Source of the DNA: Burkholderiaceae bacterium
GTDB lineage: Bacteria > Pseudomonadota > Gammaproteobacteria > Burkholderiales > Rhodocyclaceae
Reading direction: 5' to 3'
DNA length: 64,000 nt
Assembly (NCBI GenBank): GCA_021738065.1
Contig: JAIPCT010000006.1
Location: 1-64,000, forward strand
Positions 1 to 9,099 of the stretch are shown here, in pieces. The position numbers and the translations under genes were made by a program. The notes under the pieces were generated by a model. It was not told the origin of the DNA. It saw nothing but the letters and a program-made list of their open reading frames with translations, and did no database searches. The first letter of the stretch is position 1, and the number at the start of each line of letters is the position of its first letter.

Positions 1-1
1 G

Positions 2-184
2 GAGGTGCTGGCCGAATGGATGCGTGGCGCCAGGCCGGCCCTGGTCGGAGAAATCGACGGCTGGGAGGTGCTGATCAGCGATACCGCGCCGTATCGCCAG
101 AGCCGACTTTTACGGGTGCTGGAGGCGCGTCGCGGTGAGGTCGAACTCAAGCTCATTGTGGATGTCTGGGACACGGCCGAATGA
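2..184 (+). CDS. lolB: Outer-membrane lipoprotein localization factor LolB, C-terminal part
   Basis: The window opens inside this gene, so only the last 60 codons are visible and the ORF track misses it. The frame reads without a stop to a TGA that overlaps the ispE start (ATGA), the usual betaproteobacterial lolB-ispE order. The pieces DGWEVLISD and VELKLIVDVWD resemble the end of the LolB barrel, which receives lipoproteins from LolA at the outer membrane. A copy of the window's 24-bp dispersed repeat lies in frame and encodes YRQSRLL. The identification rests mostly on position plus this short tail. Confidence 0.7.
   Translation, partial: EVLAEWMRGARPALVGEIDGWEVLISDTAPYRQSRLLRVLEARRGEVELKLIVDVWDTAE
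87..110 (-). repeat. Dispersed 24-bp repeat, copy in lolB
   Basis: This copy, in the orientation CGCCGTATCGCCAG..CCGACTTT, has one mismatch to the consensus core. It is translated within lolB as part of PYRQSRLL. Confidence 0.7.
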
Positions 185-1017
185 GCGAGTGGCAGCGCGA
201 GTGGCCGGCACCGGCCAAGATCAATCTGTTCCTCCACGTCGTTGGCCGCCGCGCCGATGGCTACCATTTGCTGCAAACTGTATTCCGCTTCCTTGATTTC
301 GGCGACAGCCTGCGCTTCGAGCCGCGAAGCGACGGCCGCATTGTGTCGGCGACGGCTCTGCCCGGCGTGGCGCCGGAAACCGATCTGACCGTGCGCGCGG
401 CAGCCGCGCTGCGCGCCGCCACCGGTGTCACGCATGGAGTCACCCTGCATCTCGACAAGCGCGTGCCGATGGGCGGCGGCCTCGGGGGCGGCAGCTCCGA
501 TGCGGCGACCACGCTGATGGTGCTGAATCGTTTGTGGCGCACCGGCCTCGATTCCAAAGCTTTGCAGCATATCGGTCTCGCGCTGGGCGCCGATGTGCCG
601 ATCTTCATTCATGGCCGCGCCGCCTTCGCCGAGGGCGTCGGCGAACGCTTTGCCGACGTCAGCCTGACCCCGGCCTGGTATCTGATATTGACGCCCGCTG
701 TCGCGGTGCCGACGCTGGAGATTTTCCGTTCGCCTCGACTGTGTCGCGACACACCGGCCATCGCTCCCGGCGATTGGCGGCCGGGCCTCGGCCACAATGA
801 TCTCGAAGCCGTCGCCTGCGAACTGTATCCCGAGGTAGCGCGGCATCTCGACTGGCTGCGGCAGCATGGCGATGCGCGGATGAGCGGCTCGGGCGCCTGC
901 TGCTTTGTCGAGTTCGCGCAGGAGCAGTCGGCGCGCGCCGCGTTGGCGTCCTTGCCGGCCGACATGCGCGGCTTTGTCGCCCGCGGACTGGACCGGCATC
1001 CACTGGCGATTATTTGA
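181..1017 (+). CDS. ispE: 4-diphosphocytidyl-2-C-methyl-D-erythritol kinase
   Basis: IspE phosphorylates CDP-methylerythritol in the non-mevalonate (MEP) isoprenoid pathway in the cytosol. The 278-aa product is normal length. It has the substrate-side motif PAKINLFLHV near residue 10 and the GHMP-kinase ATP loop PMGGGLGGGSSDAA near residue 95. A late SGSGACCFVEF segment corresponds to the third GHMP motif. The start overlaps the lolB stop by 4 bp, which suggests translational coupling. A tRNA-Gln and prs follow, as in many Beta- and Gammaproteobacteria. Confidence 0.96.
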   Translation: MSEWQREWPAPAKINLFLHVVGRRADGYHLLQTVFRFLDFGDSLRFEPRSDGRIVSATALPGVAPETDLTVRAAAALRAATGVTHGVTLHLDKRVPMGGGLGGGSSDAATTLMVLNRLWRTGLDSKALQHIGLALGADVPIFIHGRAAFAEGVGERFADVSLTPAWYLILTPAVAVPTLEIFRSPRLCRDTPAIAPGDWRPGLGHNDLEAVACELYPEVARHLDWLRQHGDARMSGSGACCFVEFAQEQSARAALASLPADMRGFVARGLDRHPLAII

Positions 1018-1042
1018 CAGCAGGCGCGAAAACCCCGAAAAT
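1014..1042 (+). promoter_or_regulatory. Predicted sigma-70 promoter for tRNA-Gln
   Basis: TTGACA (1014-1019) is followed after 17 bp by GAAAAT (1037-1042). This places a start about 35 bp before the mature tRNA end. The -35 box overlaps the ispE stop codon. Confidence 0.55.
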
Positions 1043-1082
1043 GCGCGTCCTTTCGACTTCCGCCCCAGGTGGAGTTCGATCT

Positions 1083-1159
1083 TGGGGAGTCGCCAAGTTG
1101 GTTAAGGCACTGGATTTTGATTCCAGCATGCGAAGGTTCGAATCCTTCCTCCCCAGCCA
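1083..1159 (+). tRNA. glnX: tRNA-Gln (UUG)
   Basis: A complete cloverleaf is visible. Acceptor TGGGGAG pairs with CTCCCCA, the T-loop has GGTTCGAATCC, and CCA is encoded at 1157-1159. The anticodon loop TTTTGAT carries TTG at 1117-1119. A position between ispE and prs is common for this tRNA. Confidence 0.95.
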
Positions 1160-1233
1160 ACCGAATCACAGCAACGGCGCTGGCAGCCGCAGTTTCGACA
1201 GATACGCTGCCCGTCTCACTTGAGCAGACCGAC

Positions 1234-2184
1234 ATGGCCTACGACAGCCTGATGGTATTCACCGGCAACGCCAACCGAAAGTTGGCGGCTGATGTCGTCA
1301 GACGCCTGCATATCTCGCTCGGTCGCGCCAACGTCGGGCGCTTTTCCGATGGCGAAGTGAATTGCGAAATTCTCGAACACGTGCGCGGTCATGACGTTTT
1401 CGTGTTGCAGTCGACCTGCTTTCCGACCAACGACAATCTGATGGAACTGATGGTGATGGTCGATGCCCTGAAGCGGGCCTCCGCCGGGCGCATTACCGCC
1501 GCCATCCCCTACTTTGGCTACGCCAGGCAGGACCGGCGGACGCGTTCCGCGCGCGTCGCAATCACTGCCAAGGTGGTCGCCAACATGCTGCAGACCGTCG
1601 GCGTGCAGCGCGTGCTGACCGTCGACCTGCATGCCGACCAGATCCAGGGTTTTTTTGATATTCCCGTCGACAACGTCTATGCCGCACCGATTCTGCTCGG
1701 CGACATCTGGAAGCAGCGCCACGAGGATTTGCTGGTGGTGTCGCCCGACGTCGGCGGCGTGGTGCGCGCGCGCGCGCTGGCCAAGCGCCTGGAGTCGGAT
1801 CTGGCGATCATCGACAAGCGTCGGCCCAAGGCCAATGTGTCGGAAGTCATGAACATCATCGGCGAGGTCGAGGGCCGCACCTGCGTCATCATGGATGACA
1901 TGGTGGATACCGCCGGCACGCTGTGCAAGGCGGCACAAGCGCTCAAGGAGCACGGCGCCAAACGCGTGCTGGCCTACTGTACCCATCCGGTGCTGTCGGG
2001 CAATGCGGTATCGAGGATCGTCGAGTCGGAACTCGATGAACTGGTGGTCACCGACACCATTCCCCTCTCCGAGGAAGCCGCCGCCTGCTCACGCATCCGG
2101 CAGATCTCGATTGCCGAACTGATGGCCGAGACCATGTTGCGCATCAGCAACGAGTCCTCGGTGTCATCCTTGTTCATGGACTAG
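1234..2184 (+). CDS. prs: Ribose-phosphate pyrophosphokinase
   Basis: Prs makes PRPP from ribose-5-phosphate and ATP for purine, pyrimidine, NAD, histidine and tryptophan synthesis. The ORF track starts at 1069, but that extension runs through tRNA-Gln. I use the ATG at 1234, which gives the canonical start [18 protein letters not shown] and 316 aa. Visible motifs are the catalytic flexible-loop region [10 protein letters not shown] and the PRPP-binding loop [13 protein letters not shown] near residue 215. It is probably transcribed with tRNA-Gln upstream and rplY downstream. Confidence 0.96.
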   Translation: MAYDSLMVFTGNANRKLAADVVRRLHISLGRANVGRFSDGEVNCEILEHVRGHDVFVLQSTCFPTNDNLMELMVMVDALKRASAGRITAAIPYFGYARQDRRTRSARVAITAKVVANMLQTVGVQRVLTVDLHADQIQGFFDIPVDNVYAAPILLGDIWKQRHEDLLVVSPDVGGVVRARALAKRLESDLAIIDKRRPKANVSEVMNIIGEVEGRTCVIMDDMVDTAGTLCKAAQALKEHGAKRVLAYCTHPVLSGNAVSRIVESELDELVVTDTIPLSEEAAACSRIRQISIAELMAETMLRISNESSVSSLFMD

Positions 2185-2251
2185 TTTTTTACCCCCTGGC
2201 CTGGTCGCGGGCGAGGGATTTCACTCAAGCAGCACCTTAACGGAGTACAAC

Positions 2252-2911
2252 ATGCAACTAGAATTCAACGCAAACAAGCGCGATGATCAGGGCACCGGAG
2301 CGAGCCGCCGCCTGCGTCGTACCGGCCGGGTTCCCGGCATCATCTACGGTGGTACTGCCAAGCCGCAGTCGATCGATATCGATCACAACGAGCTGTTTCA
2401 GCTGTTGCGCAAGGAGGCATTCTACTCGTCCGTGCTCAACGCCAATATCGATGGCGCCAAGGAAACCTGCCTGCTGCGCGACGTACAGCGCCATCCCTAC
2501 CGGCCGGTGATTCTTCATGTCGATTTCCAGCGCGTCGATGCGACGCACAAGTTGCATCAGAGGGTGCCGCTGCACTTCATCAATGCCGAAGTCTCGCCGG
2601 GCGTCAAGCTCTCCGGCGGCATGGTCCAGCATGTGATGACCGATCTCAATGTGAGTTGTCTGGCGAAAGACCTGCCGGCTTTCATCGAGGTGGATCTGAA
2701 GGACATGGATGCAGGCCATTCGATGCACGTTTCTCACCTCGTCCTGCCTGCCGGCGTCGAAGCCGTGCTGCACAAGGGCGAAGATCCCGTGGTGGCCACT
2801 GTTCTGGTCCGTGGTGGCAAGGCCGAAGAGGAAGTCGTCGAAGCTGAAGTCGCACCGGTTGCTGCACCGGCTCCTGCCGAGAAGAAGTCCGAGAAGACCG
2901 ACAAGAGATAA
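2252..2911 (+). CDS. rplY: 50S ribosomal protein L25/general stress protein Ctc
   Basis: L25 binds 5S rRNA in the large ribosomal subunit. The 219-aa product is the long two-domain (TL5/Ctc) form. An N-terminal L25 domain has [19 protein letters not shown] and the 5S-contact region. It is followed by a beta-rich C-terminal domain and an acidic/Ala-Pro tail ([19 protein letters not shown]). A good Shine-Dalgarno (CGGAG) lies 7 bp before the ATG. The prs-rplY-pth-ychF order is conserved in Betaproteobacteria. Confidence 0.95.
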   Translation: MQLEFNANKRDDQGTGASRRLRRTGRVPGIIYGGTAKPQSIDIDHNELFQLLRKEAFYSSVLNANIDGAKETCLLRDVQRHPYRPVILHVDFQRVDATHKLHQRVPLHFINAEVSPGVKLSGGMVQHVMTDLNVSCLAKDLPAFIEVDLKDMDAGHSMHVSHLVLPAGVEAVLHKGEDPVVATVLVRGGKAEEEVVEAEVAPVAAPAPAEKKSEKTDKR

Positions 2912-2915
2912 GCAC

Positions 2916-3620
2916 TTGCAGGCTTCGTTGCGTCTGATCGTCGGCCTCGGCAACCCCGGGGCCGAATACGCTGAAACCCGGCACAACGCCGGGTTTTGGC
3001 TTTGTGAGCGCCTGGCTCGCGAACTCGGCGTCACGCCGGGCCGTGAATCGCGCTTTCATGGCCTGGCCGGGCTGGCGCGCGCCGAAAGCCTCTGGTTCCT
3101 GCTGCCGCAGACCTTCATGAATCGTTGCGGACAATCGGTGCGGGCGTTGATGCAGTTCTATCGCATCGAGCCGGCCGAAATGCTGGTCATGCACGACGAA
3201 CTGGATCTGCCGCCGGGGCAGTTGCGGCTCAAGTTCGGTGGCGGCCTGGGCGGTCACAACGGCCTCAAGGACATCACCGCGCATCTGGGCACCCAGGACT
3301 ATTGGCGACTGCGCATCGGCATCGGCCATCCCGGAGACCGCAATGAAGTTGTCGACTACGTGCTGAAGCCACCGCGCAAGGAAGAGCGCGGAGAGATCGA
3401 TGCAGCGCTCGACCGTGCTTTACTCGCATGGCCCACTCTGGCGCGGGGCGATTTCGGCGCGGCCACCCAAAAAATCAACAGCAAGCCACCCCCACCCCCC
3501 ACCCCCCGCCCAGGCGGGGGTGACGGTAGTTCGTCGCTGCGCGACTCCGGATCATTGGCAAGCCCCGCCTTGGGACGGCCCGGCGGCGGGGCGGCGCCAC
3601 AGAAGAAAGAAAATCCATGA
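2916..3620 (+). CDS. pth: Peptidyl-tRNA hydrolase with Pro-rich C-terminal extension
   Basis: Pth recycles tRNA by cleaving peptidyl-tRNA released from stalled ribosomes. The core begins [23 protein letters not shown], with the catalytic His in TRHNAGF, and continues with FMNRCGQSV and [11 protein letters not shown]. There is no ATG near the conserved start. I use TTG at 2916, 4 bp after the rplY stop; TTG at 2928 is an alternative. The product is about 234 aa, roughly 40 longer than typical Pth. The extra tail after ATQKINSK is read from a C-rich hairpin sequence. The stop overlaps the ychF ATG. Confidence 0.9.
   Translation: MQASLRLIVGLGNPGAEYAETRHNAGFWLCERLARELGVTPGRESRFHGLAGLARAESLWFLLPQTFMNRCGQSVRALMQFYRIEPAEMLVMHDELDLPPGQLRLKFGGGLGGHNGLKDITAHLGTQDYWRLRIGIGHPGDRNEVVDYVLKPPRKEERGEIDAALDRALLAWPTLARGDFGAATQKINSKPPPPPTPRPGGGDGSSSLRDSGSLASPALGRPGGGAAPQKKENP
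3484..3600 (+). repeat. C-rich low-complexity/hairpin segment read as the Pth tail
   Basis: Runs of CCACCCCC are followed by the hairpin CCCCCGCC-CA-GGCGGGGG (3503-3520) and a GC-only stretch. It looks like an intergenic repeat, but it has no stop in the pth frame and so extends the protein. Confidence 0.55.
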
Positions 3621-4711
3621 GTCTCAAATGCGGCATCGTCGGTCTGCCCAACGTCGGCAAGTCCACCCTGTTCAACGCGCTGACCAAGTCGGGCATTGCG
3701 GCGGAGAACTACCCCTTCTGCACCATCGAGCCGAACGTCGGCATTGTCGAAGTGCCGGACCCGCGTCTGGCGGCGCTGTCGGCCATCGTCAAGCCGCAGA
3801 AGATCCAGCCGGCCATTGTCGAATTCGTCGATATTGCCGGCCTTGTGGCTGGGGCGAGCAAGGGCGAGGGCCTCGGCAACCAGTTCCTCGCCAATATTCG
3901 CGAAACCGATGCCATCGTCCATGTCGTGCGCTGCTTCAGCGATGACAACGTGATTCACGTCGCGGGAAAGATCGATCCGCTGTCCGATATCGAAGTCATC
4001 GATACTGAATTGGCGTTGGCCGACATGACGGCGGTGGAGCGCGCATTGAATCGCTACTCGAAGCTGGCCAAGTCCGGCGGCGACAAGGATGCCAAAGTGC
4101 TGGTGCCGGTGCTGGAGCGGTGTCTGGTCCAGCTGAATCAGGCCAAGGCCATACGCGCGCTGGATTTTTCGAAAGAAGAATGGGCGCTGCTCAAGCCCTT
4201 CTACCTGATTACGGCCAAACCGGTGCTGTATGTCGCCAACGTCAAGGAAGGCGGCTTCGAAAACAATCCCCATGTCGAGGCGGTACGCAGCCACGCCGCA
4301 CAGGAAAAGGCGGAGGTGGTCTCCGTTTGCGCCGCCATCGAATCCGAAATCGCCGATCTGGAAGACGATGAAAAACAGATGTTCCTGGCTGACCTCGGGC
4401 TGACCGAGCCGGGCCTGAATCGTCTGATTCACGCCGGCTACAAACTGCTCGGCCTGCAAACCTACTTCACCGCAGGCGTCAAGGAAGTGCGCGCCTGGAC
4501 CATTCATGCCGGCGACACCGCGCCGCAAGCCGCCGGTGTGATCCACACCGATTTCGAGAAGGGTTTCATCCGCGCCCAGACCATCTCATTCGACGACTTC
4601 ATTGCCTACAAGGGTGAAGCTGGCGCCAAGGAAGCCGGCAAGATGCGGGCTGAAGGCAAGGAGTACGTGGTCAAGGATGGCGATGTTCTGAATTTCCTGT
4701 TCAACGTCTAA
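3617..4711 (+). CDS. ychF: Redox-responsive GTPase/ATPase YchF (Obg family)
   Basis: YchF (OLA1 in eukaryotes) is a ribosome-associated P-loop NTPase that prefers ATP and modulates oxidative-stress resistance. The 364-aa product is full length. It has G1 [17 protein letters not shown] at residues 8-24, G3 DIAGLV, the altered G4 NVKE that explains the loss of GTP specificity, and the C-terminal TGS-like domain ([35 protein letters not shown]). Its ATG overlaps the pth stop. Confidence 0.97.
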   Translation: MSLKCGIVGLPNVGKSTLFNALTKSGIAAENYPFCTIEPNVGIVEVPDPRLAALSAIVKPQKIQPAIVEFVDIAGLVAGASKGEGLGNQFLANIRETDAIVHVVRCFSDDNVIHVAGKIDPLSDIEVIDTELALADMTAVERALNRYSKLAKSGGDKDAKVLVPVLERCLVQLNQAKAIRALDFSKEEWALLKPFYLITAKPVLYVANVKEGGFENNPHVEAVRSHAAQEKAEVVSVCAAIESEIADLEDDEKQMFLADLGLTEPGLNRLIHAGYKLLGLQTYFTAGVKEVRAWTIHAGDTAPQAAGVIHTDFEKGFIRAQTISFDDFIAYKGEAGAKEAGKMRAEGKEYVVKDGDVLNFLFNV

Positions 4712-4718
4712 GCGGCTG

Positions 4719-4742
4719 AAAGTCGGCGCTGGCGGCACGGCG
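4719..4742 (+). repeat. Dispersed 24-bp repeat, copy after ychF
   Basis: AAAGTCGGCGCTGGCGGCAC... lies 7 bp past the ychF stop. It is a 22/24 match to the consensus and is intergenic. Confidence 0.75.
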
Positions 4743-4920
4743 ATGCGCGGCGCTACGCAGCGCATCGAAAAGGGCCAGAGCCGCTGCGCTCGGCAATCGT
4801 GCTTTGATGTAATCGAAACGCCGTCCTGGTTGTATGATTTCGCTATCGCCTGCCGCCGGCCTTCTGCCATAGAGGTCTGCGGGCGCCATTGGAACAGCCA
4901 CTTGCCCATCCCGCTTGCCC

Positions 4921-6012
4921 ATGGACCGATTGCTTGAACTGCCGGTTTCCTTCATTCCGCTGATCGCCACGCTTGCCGCGGTCGGTTTCGCCCTGTATTT
5001 TGCCAACTGGGCGTTGCTGGGTAGGCACCCCGAATTCGGCAGCGACCGCAAGCTGCCGCGGCAACTTGCCATGATCGGCTTCCTTCTGGCCGGCGCCGTC
5101 GCCATTGTCCTTGCGCTTCCCGTCGGCGAAAGCATGCGCAATCAGGTGATTGCGCTGATTGGCGTGCTGGCTTCTGGGGTGGTCGCGTTTTCCTCGACGA
5201 CGGTGATATCGAATCTCATGGCAGGAGTCATGCTCCATGTCTCGCGGTCTTTTCGTACCGGCGACTTCATTCGTGTCGGAGACTATTTTGGGCGGGTTGC
5301 GGGGCGCGGTTTGTTCAACACCGAGATCCAGACCGAACGGCGGGAACTGGTGTATCTGCCGAATACCTTCATGGTCGCGCATCCGGTCGCCGTGGTGCGC
5401 ACTTCGGGCACCATGGTTTCAGCGTCCTTGTCGCTGGGTTACGACGTCCATCATTCCAGGATCAAGGCTCTGTTGATGTCTGCCGCACGCGAAGTCGGCC
5501 TGGAAGATCCCTTCGTCAAGATCGTGGAACTGGGCAACTACGCCGTCACCTATCGTGTCAGCGGCCTGCTTACTGAGGTCAAGGGCATGCTTTCGGCGCG
5601 CTCCAATTTCTACGAAACCATCCTCGATACCTTGAACGGCGAGGGGATCGAGATCGTCTCGCCGACCATCATGAACCAGCGTCGCTTGGCGGACGGGGTG
5701 CGGATCATGCCGCTCGAAGGCAATGAGATGCCGGACTTCGAGACGTCGAAGCACGAGGATATCGTGTTCGACAAGGCCGAGCAGGCGGAGCGGCTGGAAA
5801 AGGCCAAACTGGATCTGCAGAATGAGATTTGCGAACTTGAGACGCAAGCGGAATCCGCCGAGGGCGAAGAAAAAAAGCACATCGAAGACTTGATCCATTC
5901 GAAACGCGACGCACTGGCCGGGCTTCGGCACGACGGTCAAGGTGTGCCGGAAAGCCACCGGAATGGTATGAAACCAGCCACCGCCATCGATTCGAAGGGA
6001 AATCGCCGTTGA
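4921..6012 (+). CDS. MscS-family mechanosensitive ion channel
   Basis: This is a small-conductance mechanosensitive channel-like inner-membrane protein. Hydrophobic segments at about residues 8-30 and 43-65 precede the pore helix region GVLASGVVAFSSTTVISNLMAGVML. The MscS beta-domain motif RTGDFIRVGDYFGRVAGRG and the cytoplasmic alpha/beta domain follow. An unusual acidic coiled-coil tail (about residues 270-345) contains EQAERLEKAKLDLQ. ATG at 4921 is chosen over the TTG two codons upstream; neither has a clear Shine-Dalgarno. The tail may mediate oligomer or partner contacts, which is inference. Confidence 0.88.
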   Translation: MDRLLELPVSFIPLIATLAAVGFALYFANWALLGRHPEFGSDRKLPRQLAMIGFLLAGAVAIVLALPVGESMRNQVIALIGVLASGVVAFSSTTVISNLMAGVMLHVSRSFRTGDFIRVGDYFGRVAGRGLFNTEIQTERRELVYLPNTFMVAHPVAVVRTSGTMVSASLSLGYDVHHSRIKALLMSAAREVGLEDPFVKIVELGNYAVTYRVSGLLTEVKGMLSARSNFYETILDTLNGEGIEIVSPTIMNQRRLADGVRIMPLEGNEMPDFETSKHEDIVFDKAEQAERLEKAKLDLQNEICELETQAESAEGEEKKHIEDLIHSKRDALAGLRHDGQGVPESHRNGMKPATAIDSKGNRR

Positions 6013-6180
6013 CGTTGGCGGCGGGCTAGCCGAAGGTGCCTTGTCGGGCGCCGGCGCAAGGCGGAATCAAGAAGCCGCTTGAACGGATCGGTGCCCGGCA
6101 GTAGCACACAGGCAGGAAGTCATCTGCCGCGCCTGTAGTTTCCGCCGATACCAATCCGGGTCGGCACTCTTTGAACAGGC

Positions 6181-7167
6181 TCAGTCGTGTTGCGGCGCCT
6201 GTTGCCCGCTGGCAACACGCAAGCTGACGTCGGCGATCATCCAGACACCATTTGCCGCTCCGCCTGCCATTTTGCGCCCGGAGAACTCGGCCCAGAACTG
6301 AGTGCCATTGGCGCGACACAGGCGGTACATGCCTTGCGTCACGTGCCCTTTGTCAAAAGCCTGAGCGCTGTCGGCGAGAAACTGATCGGCTTCGATATCG
6401 GTGGCGAAATAGCTGTCGATCCTCGAGCCGGTGATTTCCTGGATGCGACGGCCGAGCAGCTCGCCGAGCCGGGCGTTGCACTTGAGCACCTTTTTGTTGC
6501 TGATCACCGCGATGCCCATGGGGGAAGATTCGAAGATCGCCTGTTGTTCCTCCAGCAGGGATTCGGCTTCGGTGCTGCGCTGGATTCGGCCAGTGCCGGA
6601 ACGGTAGAGCGAGCGCTGCACGATGATGAAGACGGCAATGCAGGATGCCGCGGCGATGGGAGGCCATTGTGCCGCGCCGGCAAAAGTCGATACGTAGAGA
6701 GCGATGGCCGGGCCCAGGGTGGGAATAATGAAAAGCCAGAAGGTGATATTGCTCAAGGCGACAAACACTGAGCCGGTGAAGGCGGTGATGACCACCATCA
6801 GCGCAATGAACATCTGTATGTCTTGATGCGCCTGTCCGGGATAGAGTGGCCCGAGAAGCGCTCCCCAGCCAAGGCCGGTGAGCAGGGCGCCGAATGCGAA
6901 CAGCCACTCCCAGCGATTGACGGTTTCACTATCCCGGTCCGCCTTGGAGAACATGTACCAGATCCAGGCGCGCACGCCCATCACGGAGAGCATGTAGACC
7001 GCCCAAGCTTTCAGGATGTCCAGGTCGACGGTGCCAAACAGCACCAAAGCGCACAGAAAAACACCGATCAACACCACGACAATGCTTGACGGCAGGCTAT
7101 CGAAAAGTATCTCGATACGGCGCATTTCTGCGCCATCACTGAGTTTTCGGGAGAAGATGGAGTTCAT
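6181..7167 (-). CDS. Membrane-anchored PAS-domain protein without output domain
   Basis: The N-terminal half has about five to six transmembrane helices (for example VVVLIGVFLCALVLFGTV and SVMGVRAWIWYMFS). A cytoplasmic PAS fold follows, starting near ESSPMGIAVISNKKVLKCNARLGELLGR. The protein ends with a PAS-associated segment and carries no kinase, GGDEF or methyl-accepting domain. Such architecture is usual for the sensor half of a signalling protein, so this one may pass signals by contact or be a truncated receptor. The start at 7167 is chosen for an AAGG Shine-Dalgarno; the ORF can be read from a GTG at 7209. The ligand is unknown. Confidence 0.75.
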   Translation of the reverse strand: MNSIFSRKLSDGAEMRRIEILFDSLPSSIVVVLIGVFLCALVLFGTVDLDILKAWAVYMLSVMGVRAWIWYMFSKADRDSETVNRWEWLFAFGALLTGLGWGALLGPLYPGQAHQDIQMFIALMVVITAFTGSVFVALSNITFWLFIIPTLGPAIALYVSTFAGAAQWPPIAAASCIAVFIIVQRSLYRSGTGRIQRSTEAESLLEEQQAIFESSPMGIAVISNKKVLKCNARLGELLGRRIQEITGSRIDSYFATDIEADQFLADSAQAFDKGHVTQGMYRLCRANGTQFWAEFSGRKMAGGAANGVWMIADVSLRVASGQQAPQHD

Positions 7168-7215
7168 TCGCCGGACCTTGATGACGAATCCCATCATACC
7201 CCGTTGCACTATTAT

Positions 7216-7584
7216 TTAGCTGGCGTCATCCTGACCGGCGAGTTCCGCCCGTACGGTGTCCATGTCGAGCGCCATGGCCTGTTCGATCAGTTGTTCAAAG
7301 GCCGTGGCAGGTAGCGCGCCAGCCTCCGAATAAATCACAATCTGGTCGCGAAAGACCATCAGGGTCGGTATCGAGCGAATGCTGAAGGCGGCAGCGATTT
7401 GCTGCTGCTCTTCCGTATTCACCTTGGCAAATACAATGTCGGGCTGCTTTTCCGAAACCGCCTCGAAGGTTGGCGCAAAGCCGCGGCAGGGCGCACACCA
7501 TGGCGCCCAGAAATCCACGATCACGTTGGCATTCTCGTTAATGGTTTGTTGAAAATTGTCTGCAGTCAGTTCCACAGTGGCCAT
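7216..7584 (-). CDS. Thioredoxin-family protein
   Basis: A single thioredoxin fold of 122 aa with active site WAPWCAPCRGF near residue 30 and the cis-Pro segment SIPTLMVF. It therefore likely reduces cytoplasmic disulfides. There is no signal peptide. The active site is WCAPC, not the WCGPC of TrxA, so a specialised redox partner is possible. It runs divergently from gluQ with about 70 bp between them. Confidence 0.9.
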   Translation of the reverse strand: MATVELTADNFQQTINENANVIVDFWAPWCAPCRGFAPTFEAVSEKQPDIVFAKVNTEEQQQIAAAFSIRSIPTLMVFRDQIVIYSEAGALPATAFEQLIEQAMALDMDTVRAELAGQDDAS

Positions 7585-7653
7585 GATGGATTCCCAGTTT
7601 GATATCGGTCCGATGCTACCGTTTTGGCTCGCGGCGTGTTATCACTCTGGCCG

Positions 7654-8577
7654 ATGAAGACTTCAATTTCTGCTTATAGGGGACGTTTCGCCCCTTCCCC
7701 GACGGGCCCCCTGCATTTCGGCTCGCTGGTGGCCGCCGTCGGCTCCTATCTCGAGGCGAAGACGCGGGGTGGCAGCTGGTTTCTGCGCATGGAAGACGTC
7801 GATGCGCCGCGCTGCTCCGCCGCCGCCGCCGCCGAGATTCTTCGTCAGCTCGAAGCCTGCGGATTGCATTGGGATGGCGAGATAGTTTGGCAGAGTCGCC
7901 GTTCGCCGGCCTATACCGATGCGCTGGAACGGCTGAAGGCAAGCGGTCGGGTGTTCGCCTGCGCCTGCAGCCGCCGCGAATTGGCCGACTCCGCCATCGC
8001 GCCCGATGGCGCGGCGATCTACCCCGGCAACTGCCGGGACGGACTTCCTCCGGGGCGCACGGCGCGCGCCTGGCGATTGCGGGTGGACACCGCCCGCGTG
8101 GATTTCGATGATGCGATTCAGGGGCGCATCGTCAGCGATCTGGCCCGCGAAGCAGGAGACTTCATCCTGCTGCGCAGCGATGGACTGTTCGCCTACCAGT
8201 TGGCGGTGGTGGTCGATGACGCCGACGCCGGCATCACGCACGTCGTGCGCGGTGCGGACCTGCTGGCATCGACGCCGCGCCAGGTTTTTCTGCAAGAATG
8301 CCTGGGCTTGCCGAGACCGGCCTATGCGCACCTGCCGGTGGCGGTCAACGCCGCGGGTGAAAAACTTTCCAAGCAGACGCGGGCCGTGGCGCTGGATGTT
8401 TCCCGCCCCGGGCCGGCGCTGTTGGCCGCGCTGGAATTCCTCGGTCAACAACCGCCACGGGAACTTGTCGGTGCCGGACCCCAGTTGATCCTCGACTGGG
8501 CAGGCAGGAACTGGCGACTGGAGCGGGTGCCGCGCCGCCGGACGCTGGCGGGCGAAGGCGAAACTGATTTGAAATGA
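7654..8577 (+). CDS. gluQ: Glutamyl-Q tRNA(Asp) synthetase
   Basis: GluQ-RS attaches glutamate to queuosine at position 34 of tRNA-Asp. It is a shortened paralogue of GluRS lacking the anticodon-binding domain; the 307-aa length fits. The HIGH-type motif is GRFAPSPTGPLHFGS near residue 10. The Zn-binding region FACACSRRELA and the KMSKS-type KLSKQTRA follow. ATG at 7654 is used in preference to the upstream TTG of the ORF track. queE, in queuosine precursor synthesis, lies close by, a sensible functional neighbour. Confidence 0.93.
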   Translation: MKTSISAYRGRFAPSPTGPLHFGSLVAAVGSYLEAKTRGGSWFLRMEDVDAPRCSAAAAAEILRQLEACGLHWDGEIVWQSRRSPAYTDALERLKASGRVFACACSRRELADSAIAPDGAAIYPGNCRDGLPPGRTARAWRLRVDTARVDFDDAIQGRIVSDLAREAGDFILLRSDGLFAYQLAVVVDDADAGITHVVRGADLLASTPRQVFLQECLGLPRPAYAHLPVAVNAAGEKLSKQTRAVALDVSRPGPALLAALEFLGQQPPRELVGAGPQLILDWAGRNWRLERVPRRRTLAGEGETDLK

Positions 8578-8609
8578 GATAACTGTCGAAATCCTGAAAG
8601 GACACCGTG

Positions 8610-9050
8610 ATGATTGTTAATGACGACGCCGGCTTGCGCCGGATACTGCTGGCCTGTCCGGTGATCGCCGTGGTTGGCCTGTCGCCGAAACCGGATCGCC
8701 CCAGCCATGTTGTCGCCAAATACCTGCTCGAACGCGGCTATGACATTGTGCCGGTGCACCCGCTGGCGACAGAAATCCTCGGCCGGAAATGCTATCCGGA
8801 CCTGGCTTCGATTCCGCGACCCGTCGACATAGTTGATGTATTCCGCAAACCCGAGGATGTGATGCCGACGGCGGACGAGGCGATCCACATCGGGGCCAAG
8901 TGCTTGTGGCTGCAGTTGGGTGTTGTCAATCCGGAGGCGGCCGCCAGGGCGGCTGACGCAGGCCTTGACGTGGTCATGGATCGCTGCGTCAAGATCGAGT
9001 ACGAGCGCTTGTTTGATGGCGGGATGCTGTCCGAGGTGAGTCGCCAGTAG
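8610..9050 (+). CDS. CoA-binding protein (YccU family)
   Basis: A 146-aa single-domain Rossmann protein of the succinyl-CoA-ligase-like CoA-binding family. The nucleotide loop is VIAVVGLSPKPDRPSHVVAKYLLERGYDIVPVHP and the conserved VDIVDVFRKPEDV follows. The biological role of this family is not established. Start ATG at 8610 has AAAGGA 7 bp upstream; the adjacent GTG at 8607 would be too close. Confidence 0.85.
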   Translation: MIVNDDAGLRRILLACPVIAVVGLSPKPDRPSHVVAKYLLERGYDIVPVHPLATEILGRKCYPDLASIPRPVDIVDVFRKPEDVMPTADEAIHIGAKCLWLQLGVVNPEAAARAADAGLDVVMDRCVKIEYERLFDGGMLSEVSRQ

Positions 9051-9099
9051 GCCTTGCTTGCCGCTTGCACATCGCGCCCGCCTGGCGGGTGAGCCTTGC

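Noticed and set aside
1069-1233. N-terminal extension of Prs in the ORF track
   Set aside because: It crosses tRNA-Gln and is not conserved; ATG 1234 gives the family start.
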